IMG/VR virus record: IMGVR_UViG_3300031857_001564
Coordinates: 1 to 22,073 of that record
Source of the DNA: a virus
Strand: one strand, 5' to 3'
Length of the DNA: 22,073 nucleotides
The notes beneath the pieces were generated by a model. The model searched no databases. It worked only from the letters and a program-made list of their open reading frames with translations, and had not been told where the DNA came from. Both the position numbers and the translations under genes were made by a program. This document shows positions 1 through 5,263 of the stretch, piece after piece; within the stretch, counting starts at the first letter, position 1, and every line of letters starts with the position of its first letter.

Positions 1-174
1 ACCCACTTATCTATGCTTGGCGTACTTAATAACCCTGGGTCAAACGATACGGAGCAAGCGGTGGTACGACTATCTCCTGTGCACTTTGTTGCAGGCAGGC
101 AGGCCATTCCTGTAGCCAATGTGGTCGAGGTTTGTCCCAGCCCAATGCTATATGAGAGGACATTAATTAAGTAG
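1..174 (+). CDS. Possible 3' end of an unidentified gene
   Basis: The first frame is open from the left edge to a TAG at 172-174, giving the last 57 residues of a protein whose start lies outside the window. The peptide alternates hydrophobic and polar residues (VVRLSPVHFVAG, then PVANVVEV), which would suit beta strands. I recognise no family. An open stretch of this length can arise by chance, and the following 250 bases are non-coding and highly structured, so this could instead belong to the same non-coding element. Only its position upstream of the + strand early genes supports it. Confidence 0.35.
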   Translation, partial: THLSMLGVLNNPGSNDTEQAVVRLSPVHFVAGRQAIPVANVVEVCPSPMLYERTLIK

Positions 175-289
175 CCCTCCGTTCGCGAACGGCTCGTGCC
201 GTTCGGGGTACGCCCTGTTCAGCCCAGTGCGTTAATTCGCCTTCGGCGGTCTCCCGACGGGCCGCTGCGCGCGGGCACCGCAAGCAATC
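175..289 (+). other. GC-rich leader, upstream half with short hairpins
   Basis: This stretch is visibly richer in G and C than its neighbours and has no credible gene. It starts with a perfect 14-base palindrome, CCGTTCGCGAACGG (179-192), whose first half CCGTTCG recurs at 199-205. Small perfect hairpins follow: CGCC-TTC-GGCG at 238-248 and CCC-GAC-GGG at 253-261. GTGCC (196-200) can pair with GGCAC (274-278) and would enclose them. Each stem alone is weak; together with the three-way junction immediately downstream they suggest one structured domain. It could act as RNA or as DNA, for example an origin or protein-binding site. Confidence 0.4.
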
Positions 290-415
290 ATCTCAAGCCA
301 GTCAAATCGACACACGGGATAATGCCACGCAAGACGCGGAATCCCCGCGTCAAGCGTGTCAAAACAGCGTCGCACGCGACGCCATCTCGAGTGTCGATTG
401 TGACAGGCTTGAGGT
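290..415 (+). ncRNA. Candidate structured RNA or DNA element, three-way junction
   Basis: The sequence folds on paper into a near-ideal three-way junction. The closing stem pairs 292-313 with 391-413: 8 bp (CTCAAGCC/GGCTTGAG), an A-A mismatch (300/405), 4 bp, a bulged G400, then 9 bp, 21 pairs in all. Arm 1 is 326-358: CACGC/GCGTG, a symmetric AA/AA internal loop, then GACGCGG/CCGCGTC around a five-base AATCC loop. Arm 2 is 367-382: GCGTCG-CACG-CGACGC, a perfect stem with a tetraloop. Junction strands are 314-325, 359-366 and 383-390. It sits just upstream of the OB-fold gene, so it may be an mRNA leader, a free small RNA or a replication or packaging site. I do not recognise it as a known RNA class. 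The pairing is seen directly; the function is unknown. Confidence 0.55.
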
Positions 416-425
416 TGTTAAAGTG

Positions 426-450
426 TTTTTAAAGCAAAAGGCTTTAGAAA
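426..450 (+). promoter_or_regulatory. Leader hairpin next to a ribosome binding site
   Basis: TTTTTAAAGC (426-435) pairs with GCTTTAGAAA (441-450) over ten positions, one a G-T wobble, around loop AAAAG. It ends eleven bases before the AGGAG ribosome binding site (461-465) of the gene starting at 471. No T-run follows, so it is not a terminator. It could affect initiation or be a binding site for the product, but this is inference. Confidence 0.4.
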
Positions 451-470
451 CATATACAATAGGAGATAAC

Positions 471-779
471 ATGACTGCGGTCGAATACACGGATACTAAT
501 AAAACAATAATCGCTCTAAATAACGTATTCCTAGAAAATGTAACTACCTCTACGACTAAGGCTGGTGATACCTTTGCAAAGGGTAAATTAGTGCAAATGA
601 CGGGTACCGAGGAACGCCAATGGAGTGTTCTATTCAGTGCTTGGGATTATGTGCAAGAAGTAATAGAAATGGGCAATAACCCTAAAGAAAGATACCGAGT
701 TCGTGGTTATCTCCGTAACCAGAAGTCGAAATCAGATGATAAATGGTATACTAACTTCGTAATCACTAATGTAAATTAG
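471..779 (+). CDS. Small OB-fold-like protein, possible ssDNA-binding protein
   Basis: A 102-residue protein starting at ATG 471, with AGGAG five bases upstream; an upstream in-frame ATG at 423 lacks a ribosome binding site and lies in the structured leader. The sequence is mostly predicted beta strand: a first strand VFLENVTTST, a KGKLVQM strand, QWSVLFSAWDYVQEVIEM, then YRVRGYLRNQKS and a C-terminal KWYTNFVITNVN. Aromatic and basic residues in the strands (W, F, Y, R, K) resemble a single OB fold of the kind that binds single-stranded DNA. Phage ssDNA-binding proteins are often this small and lie in early regions. No acidic C-terminal tail like that of bacterial SSB is present. The gene is monocistronic, bounded by the structured leader and a strong terminator, so it may be expressed separately and at high level. 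Confidence 0.5.
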   Translation: MTAVEYTDTNKTIIALNNVFLENVTTSTTKAGDTFAKGKLVQMTGTEERQWSVLFSAWDYVQEVIEMGNNPKERYRVRGYLRNQKSKSDDKWYTNFVITNVN

Positions 780-785
780 TACCTT

Positions 786-830
786 GAGTGAGCAGGGCTG
801 AGTGCGCTCAGTCCTGCTTACTCTTTTTTT
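786..830 (+). terminator. Intrinsic terminator after the OB-fold gene
   Basis: A 17-position stem pairs 786-802 with 807-823 around loop TGCG, with two G-T wobbles and no other mismatch, and is followed by a run of T residues (824-830). This is a textbook rho-independent terminator on the + strand. It begins seven bases after the stop of the OB-fold gene and separates it from the next operon. Confidence 0.93.
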
Positions 831-848
831 GATAGGCTTCCCTCAATA

Positions 849-866
849 CTTTGGGAAGTATCGCGT
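849..866 (+). promoter_or_regulatory. Conserved post-terminator motif, copy 1
   Basis: CTTTGGGAAGTATCGCGT begins 19 bases after the T-run of the preceding terminator and ends 23 bases before the ATG at 890. A copy with 16 of 18 identical bases lies in the same position after the second terminator (4380-4397). Part of it, GGGAAG (853-858), can pair with CTTCCC (837-842). The position fits a promoter or operator at the head of an operon; it matches no sigma-70 consensus I know. Confidence 0.5.
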
Positions 867-889
867 TCTAAACTATGAAAGGAAATATC

Positions 890-1108
890 ATGATGTTCTA
901 CAACGGGTTCAATCTACTCATCGATATGGTCATCGTGTCACTCGCTGCCATCTACTTCAGAAAAATGGGTAGAGATGACTACACCTATGATGTTGAAAAA
1001 GAACTCTCATTTCATTATAATGAGGGTTGGGAAGCAGGTTATGAGACTGCTATCTACGACAAAGAAAGAAAGACAGTGTTCGGCCCATTACAAAAAGAAA
1101 GGATATAA
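890..1108 (+). CDS. Small membrane protein of unknown function
   Basis: A 72-residue protein. ATG 890 is preferred over ATG 875 because AAAGGA lies six bases upstream of it (878-883), between the two. Residues 7-28 (FNLLIDMVIVSLAAIYFRKM) form one hydrophobic segment followed by basic residues, as expected for a single-span protein with its C-terminus in the cytoplasm. The rest is charged and contains the motif FHYNEGWEAGYETA, a kind of EGW/EGY motif seen in small phage membrane proteins of unknown role. First gene of the second + strand operon, three bases before the next start. Confidence 0.65.
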   Translation: MMFYNGFNLLIDMVIVSLAAIYFRKMGRDDYTYDVEKELSFHYNEGWEAGYETAIYDKERKTVFGPLQKERI

Positions 1109-1110
1109 GT

Positions 1111-1305
1111 ATGTCTATGCGTGGCATACCAACATCTGCTTGTCCCCTGTGTGGTGACAAATGGTTGTTAATCCCAGTACAGTTCGATGATGATACATAT
1201 GAAGTTAGTGCGTGGGGCACTGACGCCGTATGTTACTCTTGCGGTATTGCAGTTACCGCACCAACACCATTAGACCATCCAAACTATGAGGAGAATTGGA
1301 TATGA
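1111..1305 (+). CDS. Small zinc-ribbon protein
   Basis: A 64-residue protein with two CxxC knuckles, CPLCG (residues 11-15) and CYSCG (41-45), 26 residues apart, the usual arrangement of a zinc ribbon. ATG 1111 follows AAAGGA; ATG 1117 is a possible alternative. The sequence between the knuckles is beta-like and acidic (FDDDTYEVSAWGTD). Its role is unknown; the zinc-ribbon fold is inferred from cysteine spacing only. The stop codon overlaps the next ATG (ATGA). Confidence 0.7.
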   Translation: MSMRGIPTSACPLCGDKWLLIPVQFDDDTYEVSAWGTDAVCYSCGIAVTAPTPLDHPNYEENWI

Positions 1306-1451
1306 AACATAACTTCAGTCAAATGTGGGTAAGCAACAATGGTACTCACAACATTATGTGTAGTTGCTTTGAAATCTTTACACATAAAAGAGTTGGTACT
1401 ACAGTACGCATGTACACAGAACACCTAGTAAAGGAGGTACAACATGCTTAA
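1302..1451 (+). CDS. Overlapping small protein, 49 residues
   Basis: A short frame from ATG 1302 to TAA 1449-1451, not detectable by a 60-residue cutoff. GAGGAG at 1289-1294 gives a good ribosome binding site, its ATG overlaps the previous stop as ATGA, and its end overlaps the next gene by eight bases. It fills what would otherwise be a 138-base gap in a tightly packed operon. The peptide starts MKHNFSQMWV, has a CSC pair near the middle and is mildly basic. I recognise no family; support comes from translation signals and packing. Confidence 0.6.
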   Translation: MKHNFSQMWVSNNGTHNIMCSCFEIFTHKRVGTTVRMYTEHLVKEVQHA

Positions 1452-1974
1452 TACAATAGAACCAATAGATAACGCTTCGCAAAATGACTACATTAAAATG
1501 GTTAGTCTTTACAATGATTTGGTTGAATCATACAATCATCAAGAAAAAGTAATAGAAAAGAAAGATGAAACCATATCAGATATTACCGATACATATCGAA
1601 GTAGACTAGAAAGTGAACAAGAAATAGTCAGAAATATGCATGGGATAGTAAAAGAAATGCGAAATGAGTTATCAAGTCAATTCAGAAAAAAGAATATCCA
1701 TACCATCAATTGGTTCAATGAAATACTAAAAAAGTATTATAGTCTTGGTGGTTACATCGACCCAATCAGAGCGGATGAAATGTATTCCGCTAAGGCTATC
1801 ATTACATTTGATGGTAACTATCGGCATCCCGACCGCAGCATAAATAGTATCAAGGCTGCAATCGTAGATGCTATTGAAAGTACCAGAGGTTTCTCAGATG
1901 TAGTAAGCATCCAACAAATATTAATTGAGGATGTTTATGATGTCGAGGAATTATCAGATAGTAAAGAAGGATAA
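1444..1974 (+). CDS. Unknown protein with N-terminal coiled coil
   Basis: A 176-residue protein with an excellent ribosome binding site, AAGGAGG at 1431-1437, seven bases before ATG 1444. Residues about 14-80 are strongly helical and charged with heptad-like spacing (NDLVESYNHQEKVIEKKDET, then SRLESEQEIVRNMHGIVKEM), which suggests a coiled coil and oligomerisation. The remainder (NIHTINWFNEILKKYYSLGG onwards) looks globular. No signal peptide or transmembrane segment is visible. I do not recognise the family. It lies two bases before the amidoligase gene and is probably co-expressed with it, so it could be a partner or substrate, but nothing in the sequence proves this. Confidence 0.75.
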   Translation: MLNTIEPIDNASQNDYIKMVSLYNDLVESYNHQEKVIEKKDETISDITDTYRSRLESEQEIVRNMHGIVKEMRNELSSQFRKKNIHTINWFNEILKKYYSLGGYIDPIRADEMYSAKAIITFDGNYRHPDRSINSIKAAIVDAIESTRGFSDVVSIQQILIEDVYDVEELSDSKEG

Positions 1975-1976
1975 CA

Positions 1977-3086
1977 ATGACAGAACCAGAAATAGAAATC
2001 AGTTATTGCGATTGGTGTCCAAATGAATTTGACCCAGTTGATGCTGAAGAAATGGGTAATGTATGTTCAGATTCATTATGTCGCGATTGCCAAGACAATG
2101 CTACATTTTGCTATGATTGCAATACTGTAACGCATTATGATGATATCTCTTCAATTTCATCTGGTGAAAGTGTCTGCAACCGATGCATCAGTAGATATTA
2201 TAATTGGTGTCAAGGTTGTGAGGAATACTATCATAATAATGACGGATGTGAACAACATTACTATGGTGATGACAGAACCATTCACGACTACAGTTACCAA
2301 CCAAGTCCTAAATGGTTTGTTAGAGAAATAGAAACCAATAGGATAGTCGTCACTAATAGACCAAATCTCATAACTGAAACTCCCTTTATGGGTTTTGAGT
2401 TAGAGATAGAATGTCCTGATGGTGACAGATATCAAGTCGCAGAAAAACTAATGAGTCAACACAAAGACTGGTTGTACTGTAAACATGATGGTTCGCTTGA
2501 GGATGGCTTTGAAATAGTAAGTCATCCTCATACTTTAGCCGCCTTCAACCTACGCAGTTGGAGATGGATACAAGAACTAGCAGATGATGGTGCTAACTCT
2601 TGGGACTCAGGTACTTGTGGTTTGCATGTGCATATCAACAAGTCTGCGTTCAAGAACAATGGCCACATCTGGAGGTTCACTAACTTGGTTCTGTACAATC
2701 GGAATCAAGCCGCTCGTTTGGCTGGTCGCAATAGCCATCAATGGGCATCGTTCCACAAAGAATACAAAAGAGTTGGTAAGATACTCAAAGGTGATGAAAG
2801 TCCTGATAGATACACCGCTGTAAATCTTACCAATTATCGCACTATCGAAGTACGCATGTTCCGTGGTTCCTTACATGAACCTAGAGTACGGGCTGCATTG
2901 GAGTTCGTGAACGCCAACTTCGAATACACTAAAGATATAAACTCGCATGATGTACTTAAGAATGACGCCATGAGTTGGTGGACATTCACCAAGTGGGTTC
3001 AAGAAAATGAATCCACATATCCACACCTAACAAAATATCTAAACAAAATAAAAGAAAGGTCAGACCGTGTGTCTACTATGCTTTAG
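1977..3086 (+). CDS. Zinc-finger amidoligase-family protein
   Basis: A 369-residue protein in two parts. Residues 1-95 are cysteine-rich: C11/C14, C30/C35/C38, C45/C48, C67/C70, C78/C81 and C91, enough for two or three zinc sites. From about residue 135 the sequence matches the amidoligase family, which has a glutamine-synthetase-like fold and is predicted to form ATP-dependent amide or peptide bonds: GFELEIE (139-145), KHDGSLEDGFEIVSHP (169-184), CGLHVHINKS (214-223) and the late NYRTIEVRMFRGSL (286-299). The Glu, His and Arg residues of these motifs are expected to bind metal-ATP and phosphate. The next gene, overlapping by 20 bases, is a class II amidotransferase-like protein, a pairing predicted for some amidoligase systems. 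The likely job is modification of a peptide, cell-wall precursor or metabolite during infection. The substrate cannot be read from the sequence. Confidence 0.82.
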   Translation: MTEPEIEISYCDWCPNEFDPVDAEEMGNVCSDSLCRDCQDNATFCYDCNTVTHYDDISSISSGESVCNRCISRYYNWCQGCEEYYHNNDGCEQHYYGDDRTIHDYSYQPSPKWFVREIETNRIVVTNRPNLITETPFMGFELEIECPDGDRYQVAEKLMSQHKDWLYCKHDGSLEDGFEIVSHPHTLAAFNLRSWRWIQELADDGANSWDSGTCGLHVHINKSAFKNNGHIWRFTNLVLYNRNQAARLAGRNSHQWASFHKEYKRVGKILKGDESPDRYTAVNLTNYRTIEVRMFRGSLHEPRVRAALEFVNANFEYTKDINSHDVLKNDAMSWWTFTKWVQENESTYPHLTKYLNKIKERSDRVSTML

Positions 3087-3885
3087 TCCTGCGGGCACAA
3101 TGCCTCGCCGAGAGGACATTGAAATGGCTTGCGCCAACAATTCAGATGGCTTTGGTTTTGCCATTCGTATTAACGACGGTATCATTACTAGTCGTGGACT
3201 CAATGCCAAAAAAGTAATCGACAAGTTCTTCGCCATTAGAGAAGCACATCCTGATAGCGACGCTATGTTCCACGCTAGATTAGCAACGCATGGCACAGTT
3301 ACTAATGAGAACTGTCACCCATTCCGAGTAGCAGGCGACCCTCGCTTGGTGCTCGGTCATAACGGAATACTACCTATGCAAGTACCGATAGATAGTAATC
3401 GTTCCGACACTCGTATCTTCGCAGATGATATTCTACCTGCGATGGGTATCGAGATTCTAGATAGTTATGCTGACCGAACCTCGCTAGAGGACTGGCTTGG
3501 TAGTAACAAGTTAGTAATTATGTCTACGCATCCAGCGTTGAAAGATAATTACTATATTCTCAATGAACATCATGGAGTTTATGATGGTGGTGTATGGTAC
3601 TCCAACTGTTCATATCGTCCTTACATTTACAAACCAATATACAATTACAGTAGCAAATATATACTTGATTCGTCCAAGTATATAAATGATACTACATCAT
3701 GGGGAAATCATTGGGATGATACAGGCTGTCAAACATGTGGTAATATACTAAACGAGCGTGACTTCTATGAAGGTTACTGCTTGGTATGTGAAACTTGCTT
3801 AGACTGCATGTCAACATTCGATGAGTGTTTATGCTACAGTATGTCTAAGTCAGAGAGAGCATATGAAACTAGTAAACATTGGTAA
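3067..3885 (+). CDS. Class II glutamine amidotransferase-like protein with cysteine-rich tail
   Basis: The start is GTG 3067, seven bases after GAAAGG, giving MCLLCFSPAG; this puts cysteine at position 2, the N-terminal nucleophile of class II amidotransferases after Met removal. Other family motifs follow: NSDGFGFA (25-32), FHARLATHG (68-76), NCHPF (82-86), GHNGIL (97-102) and SDTRIFAD (113-120). Such Ntn-hydrolase domains release ammonia from glutamine or cleave gamma-glutamyl amides. After about residue 180 comes a Tyr-rich linker and then a cysteine cluster, C221/C224, C238/C241/C244/C247 and C254/C256, probably zinc-binding. The gene overlaps the amidoligase by 20 bases, so the two are surely translated together. 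It may supply ammonia to the ligase or act as the opposing hydrolase; the sequence does not settle which. Confidence 0.85.
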   Translation: MCLLCFSPAGTMPRREDIEMACANNSDGFGFAIRINDGIITSRGLNAKKVIDKFFAIREAHPDSDAMFHARLATHGTVTNENCHPFRVAGDPRLVLGHNGILPMQVPIDSNRSDTRIFADDILPAMGIEILDSYADRTSLEDWLGSNKLVIMSTHPALKDNYYILNEHHGVYDGGVWYSNCSYRPYIYKPIYNYSSKYILDSSKYINDTTSWGNHWDDTGCQTCGNILNERDFYEGYCLVCETCLDCMSTFDECLCYSMSKSERAYETSKHW

Positions 3886-4207
3886 TGTAACTGTAGATAC
3901 TAAACTCAATGATACTATTGAGTTTAGAGATGCGCTGTGTAAATACACAGACCCAGAGATATTCTTTCCTGCAACAAGAAATAATAACAAGGATGAATGT
4001 CTTAATGAAAATAATAAAACTGCCATAGAAATATGTAAAAAATGTAATCACGAAATAGATTGTGCTGCGTATGCTATCATAAGACCAAACTTATATGGTA
4101 TATGGGGCGGTCTAACTAACACAGACAGACAAAGGATAAGAAAAAAGTATGGCATCACAGGACTTACAGATACTTCTCTTAGTGACGATGATATCAATAG
4201 CAATTAA
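3863..4207 (+). CDS. WhiB-family Fe-S transcriptional regulator
   Basis: A 114-residue protein from ATG 3863; ATG 3821 is in frame but lies deep in the previous gene. It has the WhiB signature: C26 in ALCKYTDPEIFFP, then C58-x2-C61-x5-C67, four ligands for a 4Fe-4S cluster, followed by the GIWGG turn (79-83) and a basic segment TDRQRIRKK (87-95). WhiB proteins bind sigma-factor region 4 and adjust promoter choice in actinobacteria; phage copies can interfere with host WhiB genes, as shown for mycobacteriophage TM4 WhiBTM4. The gene overlaps the amidotransferase end by 23 bases and the ribosome binding site is weak (GAGAG), so expression may depend on coupling. It points to an actinobacterial host. 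Confidence 0.92.
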   Translation: MKLVNIGNVTVDTKLNDTIEFRDALCKYTDPEIFFPATRNNNKDECLNENNKTAIEICKKCNHEIDCAAYAIIRPNLYGIWGGLTNTDRQRIRKKYGITGLTDTSLSDDDINSN

Positions 4208-4310
4208 CATCTGGCTCTATCGAGTCAATGTGAAACTAACGCATGACAAAAAGATTTTACATGCGTTAAATGCTCGTCATCAAGAGTATCAAGAAGGTTG
4301 GTTCAGGTAA
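4188..4310 (+). CDS. Possible 40-residue protein at operon end
   Basis: A short frame from ATG 4188, inside the WhiB 3' end, to TAA 4308-4310, seven bases before a strong terminator. The peptide starts with a hydrophobic stretch (MISIAINIWLYRVNV) and ends in QEYQEGWFR, whose EGW resembles the motif of the small membrane protein at 890-1108. No clear ribosome binding site is visible, so it would rely on coupling to WhiB. The case rests on its fit between the previous stop and the terminator. Confidence 0.4.
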   Translation: MISIAINIWLYRVNVKLTHDKKILHALNARHQEYQEGWFR

Positions 4311-4316
4311 AACCAA

Positions 4317-4362
4317 AGAGGAGACTAGTGGACATAAAATCCACTAGTTTCCTCTTTTTTTT
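4317..4362 (+). terminator. Intrinsic terminator ending the amidoligase-WhiB operon
   Basis: Positions 4317-4331 pair with 4341-4355 over 15 positions (one G-T wobble at 4323/4349) around the nine-base loop 4332-4340. The inner stem contains ACTAGTGG/CCACTAGT, and the 3' arm runs into eight or more T residues. This is a strong rho-independent terminator on the + strand. Confidence 0.93.
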
Positions 4363-4379
4363 AGTACAAATCTTTTACT

Positions 4380-4397
4380 CTTTGAGAACTATCGCGT
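4380..4397 (+). promoter_or_regulatory. Conserved post-terminator motif, copy 2
   Basis: CTTTGAGAACTATCGCGT, 16 of 18 identical to the motif at 849-866 and starting 18 bases after the preceding T-run, against 19 bases for copy 1. The two differences are G/A at position 6 and G/C at position 10. Here it lies about 50 bases upstream of a sigma-70-like promoter, so it may be a second promoter or an operator. Confidence 0.5.
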
Positions 4398-4424
4398 GTG
4401 GTATACTCTCGTCTACAAATTGCG

Positions 4425-4435
4425 ACACGCCGTGT
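4425..4435 (+). promoter_or_regulatory. Short palindrome upstream of promoter
   Basis: ACACG-C-CGTGT is an 11-base perfect inverted repeat ending nine bases before the -35 box of the promoter at 4445. A related GCGTGTG occurs at 4394-4400. The spacing suits an activator or repressor site, but short palindromes also arise by chance. Confidence 0.3.
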
Positions 4436-4444
4436 GTGTTTGTG

Positions 4445-4474
4445 TTGACAAAAGAAAAACCCCTGTATTATAAT
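4445..4474 (+). promoter_or_regulatory. Near-consensus sigma-70/sigma-A promoter
   Basis: TTGACA (4445-4450) and TATAAT (4469-4474), both perfect, are separated by 18 bases. Transcription should start near 4481, giving a leader of about 17 bases with a GAAGGGA ribosome binding site (4484-4490) before ATG 4498. It should drive the whole replication operon using the host housekeeping sigma factor. Confidence 0.85.
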
Positions 4475-4497
4475 TCCCTATGTGGAAGGGATTAAGG

Positions 4498-4686
4498 ATG
4501 ATTAGTATTAACGGGTACGAGTTACCCGCTCACGTATCATACAGTTCAATGACGACGTTCTTAGACTGTGGTCACCTATACTTTCTGACCCGTGTGGTGG
4601 GGCTTGAAGAGCCCCCTGCTTGGTGGTTTATTGGTGGCAGTGCCGTACACGAAGCGACGGAGGAATATGACAAACAATCTGTTTGA
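4498..4686 (+). CDS. Cas4/AddB-like nuclease, N-terminal fragment
   Basis: A 62-residue fragment. ATG 4498 is chosen over ATG 4480 because it has GAAGGGA seven bases upstream and ATG 4480 lies at the predicted transcription start. The peptide has the typical opening of a RecB-family PD-(D/E)XK exonuclease: SYSSMTTFLDCGHLYFLTRV with C24, the expected first Fe-S cysteine, then PPAWWFIGGSAVHEATEEYD with H51. It stops at TGA 4684-4686, while the rest of the same protein continues in the +1 frame from 4667. Either the full enzyme is made by a +1 shift near 4670-4686, or two chains assemble, or the assembly has an indel. GTT TGA at the stop resembles the CTT TGA shift site of prfB, but without a close upstream SD-like element. 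Confidence 0.75.
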   Translation: MISINGYELPAHVSYSSMTTFLDCGHLYFLTRVVGLEEPPAWWFIGGSAVHEATEEYDKQSV

Positions 4687-5263
4687 GAAATATTTCACTA
4701 AGTATTCGGAGGGAAAGTCTCCCGATGAAATCCGTGCTGGTGGTAGGTCTACCAAGGAGTATCCTAATAAAGAGGATGCTAGTTGGTGGTTAAAGCACGG
4801 ACCAGAGATGGTAGACAGGTGGATAGACTGGCGTTCTAATTCAGGGTGGAGTATCTGGCGAGCACCAGATGGTACACCAGCAATTGAGTTAGGACTTATG
4901 GTAGACATGGCTGATGTCCCAGTAAAGATGGGCATCGACCGCGTTATGGTTACTCCCGAAGGTGAGATAGTGGTACTGGACATAAAGTCTGGGGCAAGAA
5001 CACCACAGTCTGACTTACAACTGGCGTTTTATGCAGCAGGATTGGACATAGCCTATGGCATTAGGCCTAAGTTCGGTACCTATTGGATGGCACGCACTGG
5101 CATAACTAGTAGTTTCATTGACCTTGATTTAATGCCAACACATAAAATAGTAGACATGGTTAAAATATTTGATGCGACACGCCGAGCAGGTTTGTTTACA
5201 CCTAACTTTAAACATTGTACACTATGTGCATTCACGCAAATATGCGAATGGAGGAAACCGTGA
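4667..5263 (+). CDS. Cas4/AddB-like PD-(D/E)XK nuclease, catalytic part
   Basis: From ATG 4667 this encodes 198 residues containing the catalytic core: GIDRV (D91), then EIVVLDIKSG with D105-x-K107, and Q118 in a QLAFYAAG helix. C184-x2-C187-x5-C193 at the C-terminus matches the three late cysteines of the Fe-S cluster in Cas4 and AddB nucleases; the fourth would be C24 of the preceding fragment. Such enzymes resect DNA ends in recombination and replication. GGAGG lies three bases before ATG 4667, short spacing for independent start. The split between cluster ligands argues that a single fused chain is the functional product. The gene overlaps the next at GTGA. Confidence 0.85.
   Translation: MTNNLFEKYFTKYSEGKSPDEIRAGGRSTKEYPNKEDASWWLKHGPEMVDRWIDWRSNSGWSIWRAPDGTPAIELGLMVDMADVPVKMGIDRVMVTPEGEIVVLDIKSGARTPQSDLQLAFYAAGLDIAYGIRPKFGTYWMARTGITSSFIDLDLMPTHKIVDMVKIFDATRRAGLFTPNFKHCTLCAFTQICEWRKP

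Noticed and set aside
175-420. tRNA, hammerhead ribozyme or glutamine riboswitch in the leader
   Set aside because: No acceptor stem with a GTTCRANNY T-loop in a 70-90 base cloverleaf; no CUGANGA plus GAAA core; the closing stem is far longer than in the glutamine riboswitch and its conserved junction bases are not seen.
196-432. 78-residue open frame in the GC-rich leader
   Set aside because: Pro/Arg/Ser-rich composition, no ribosome binding site, and it coincides with extensive stem pairing that accounts for the sequence better.
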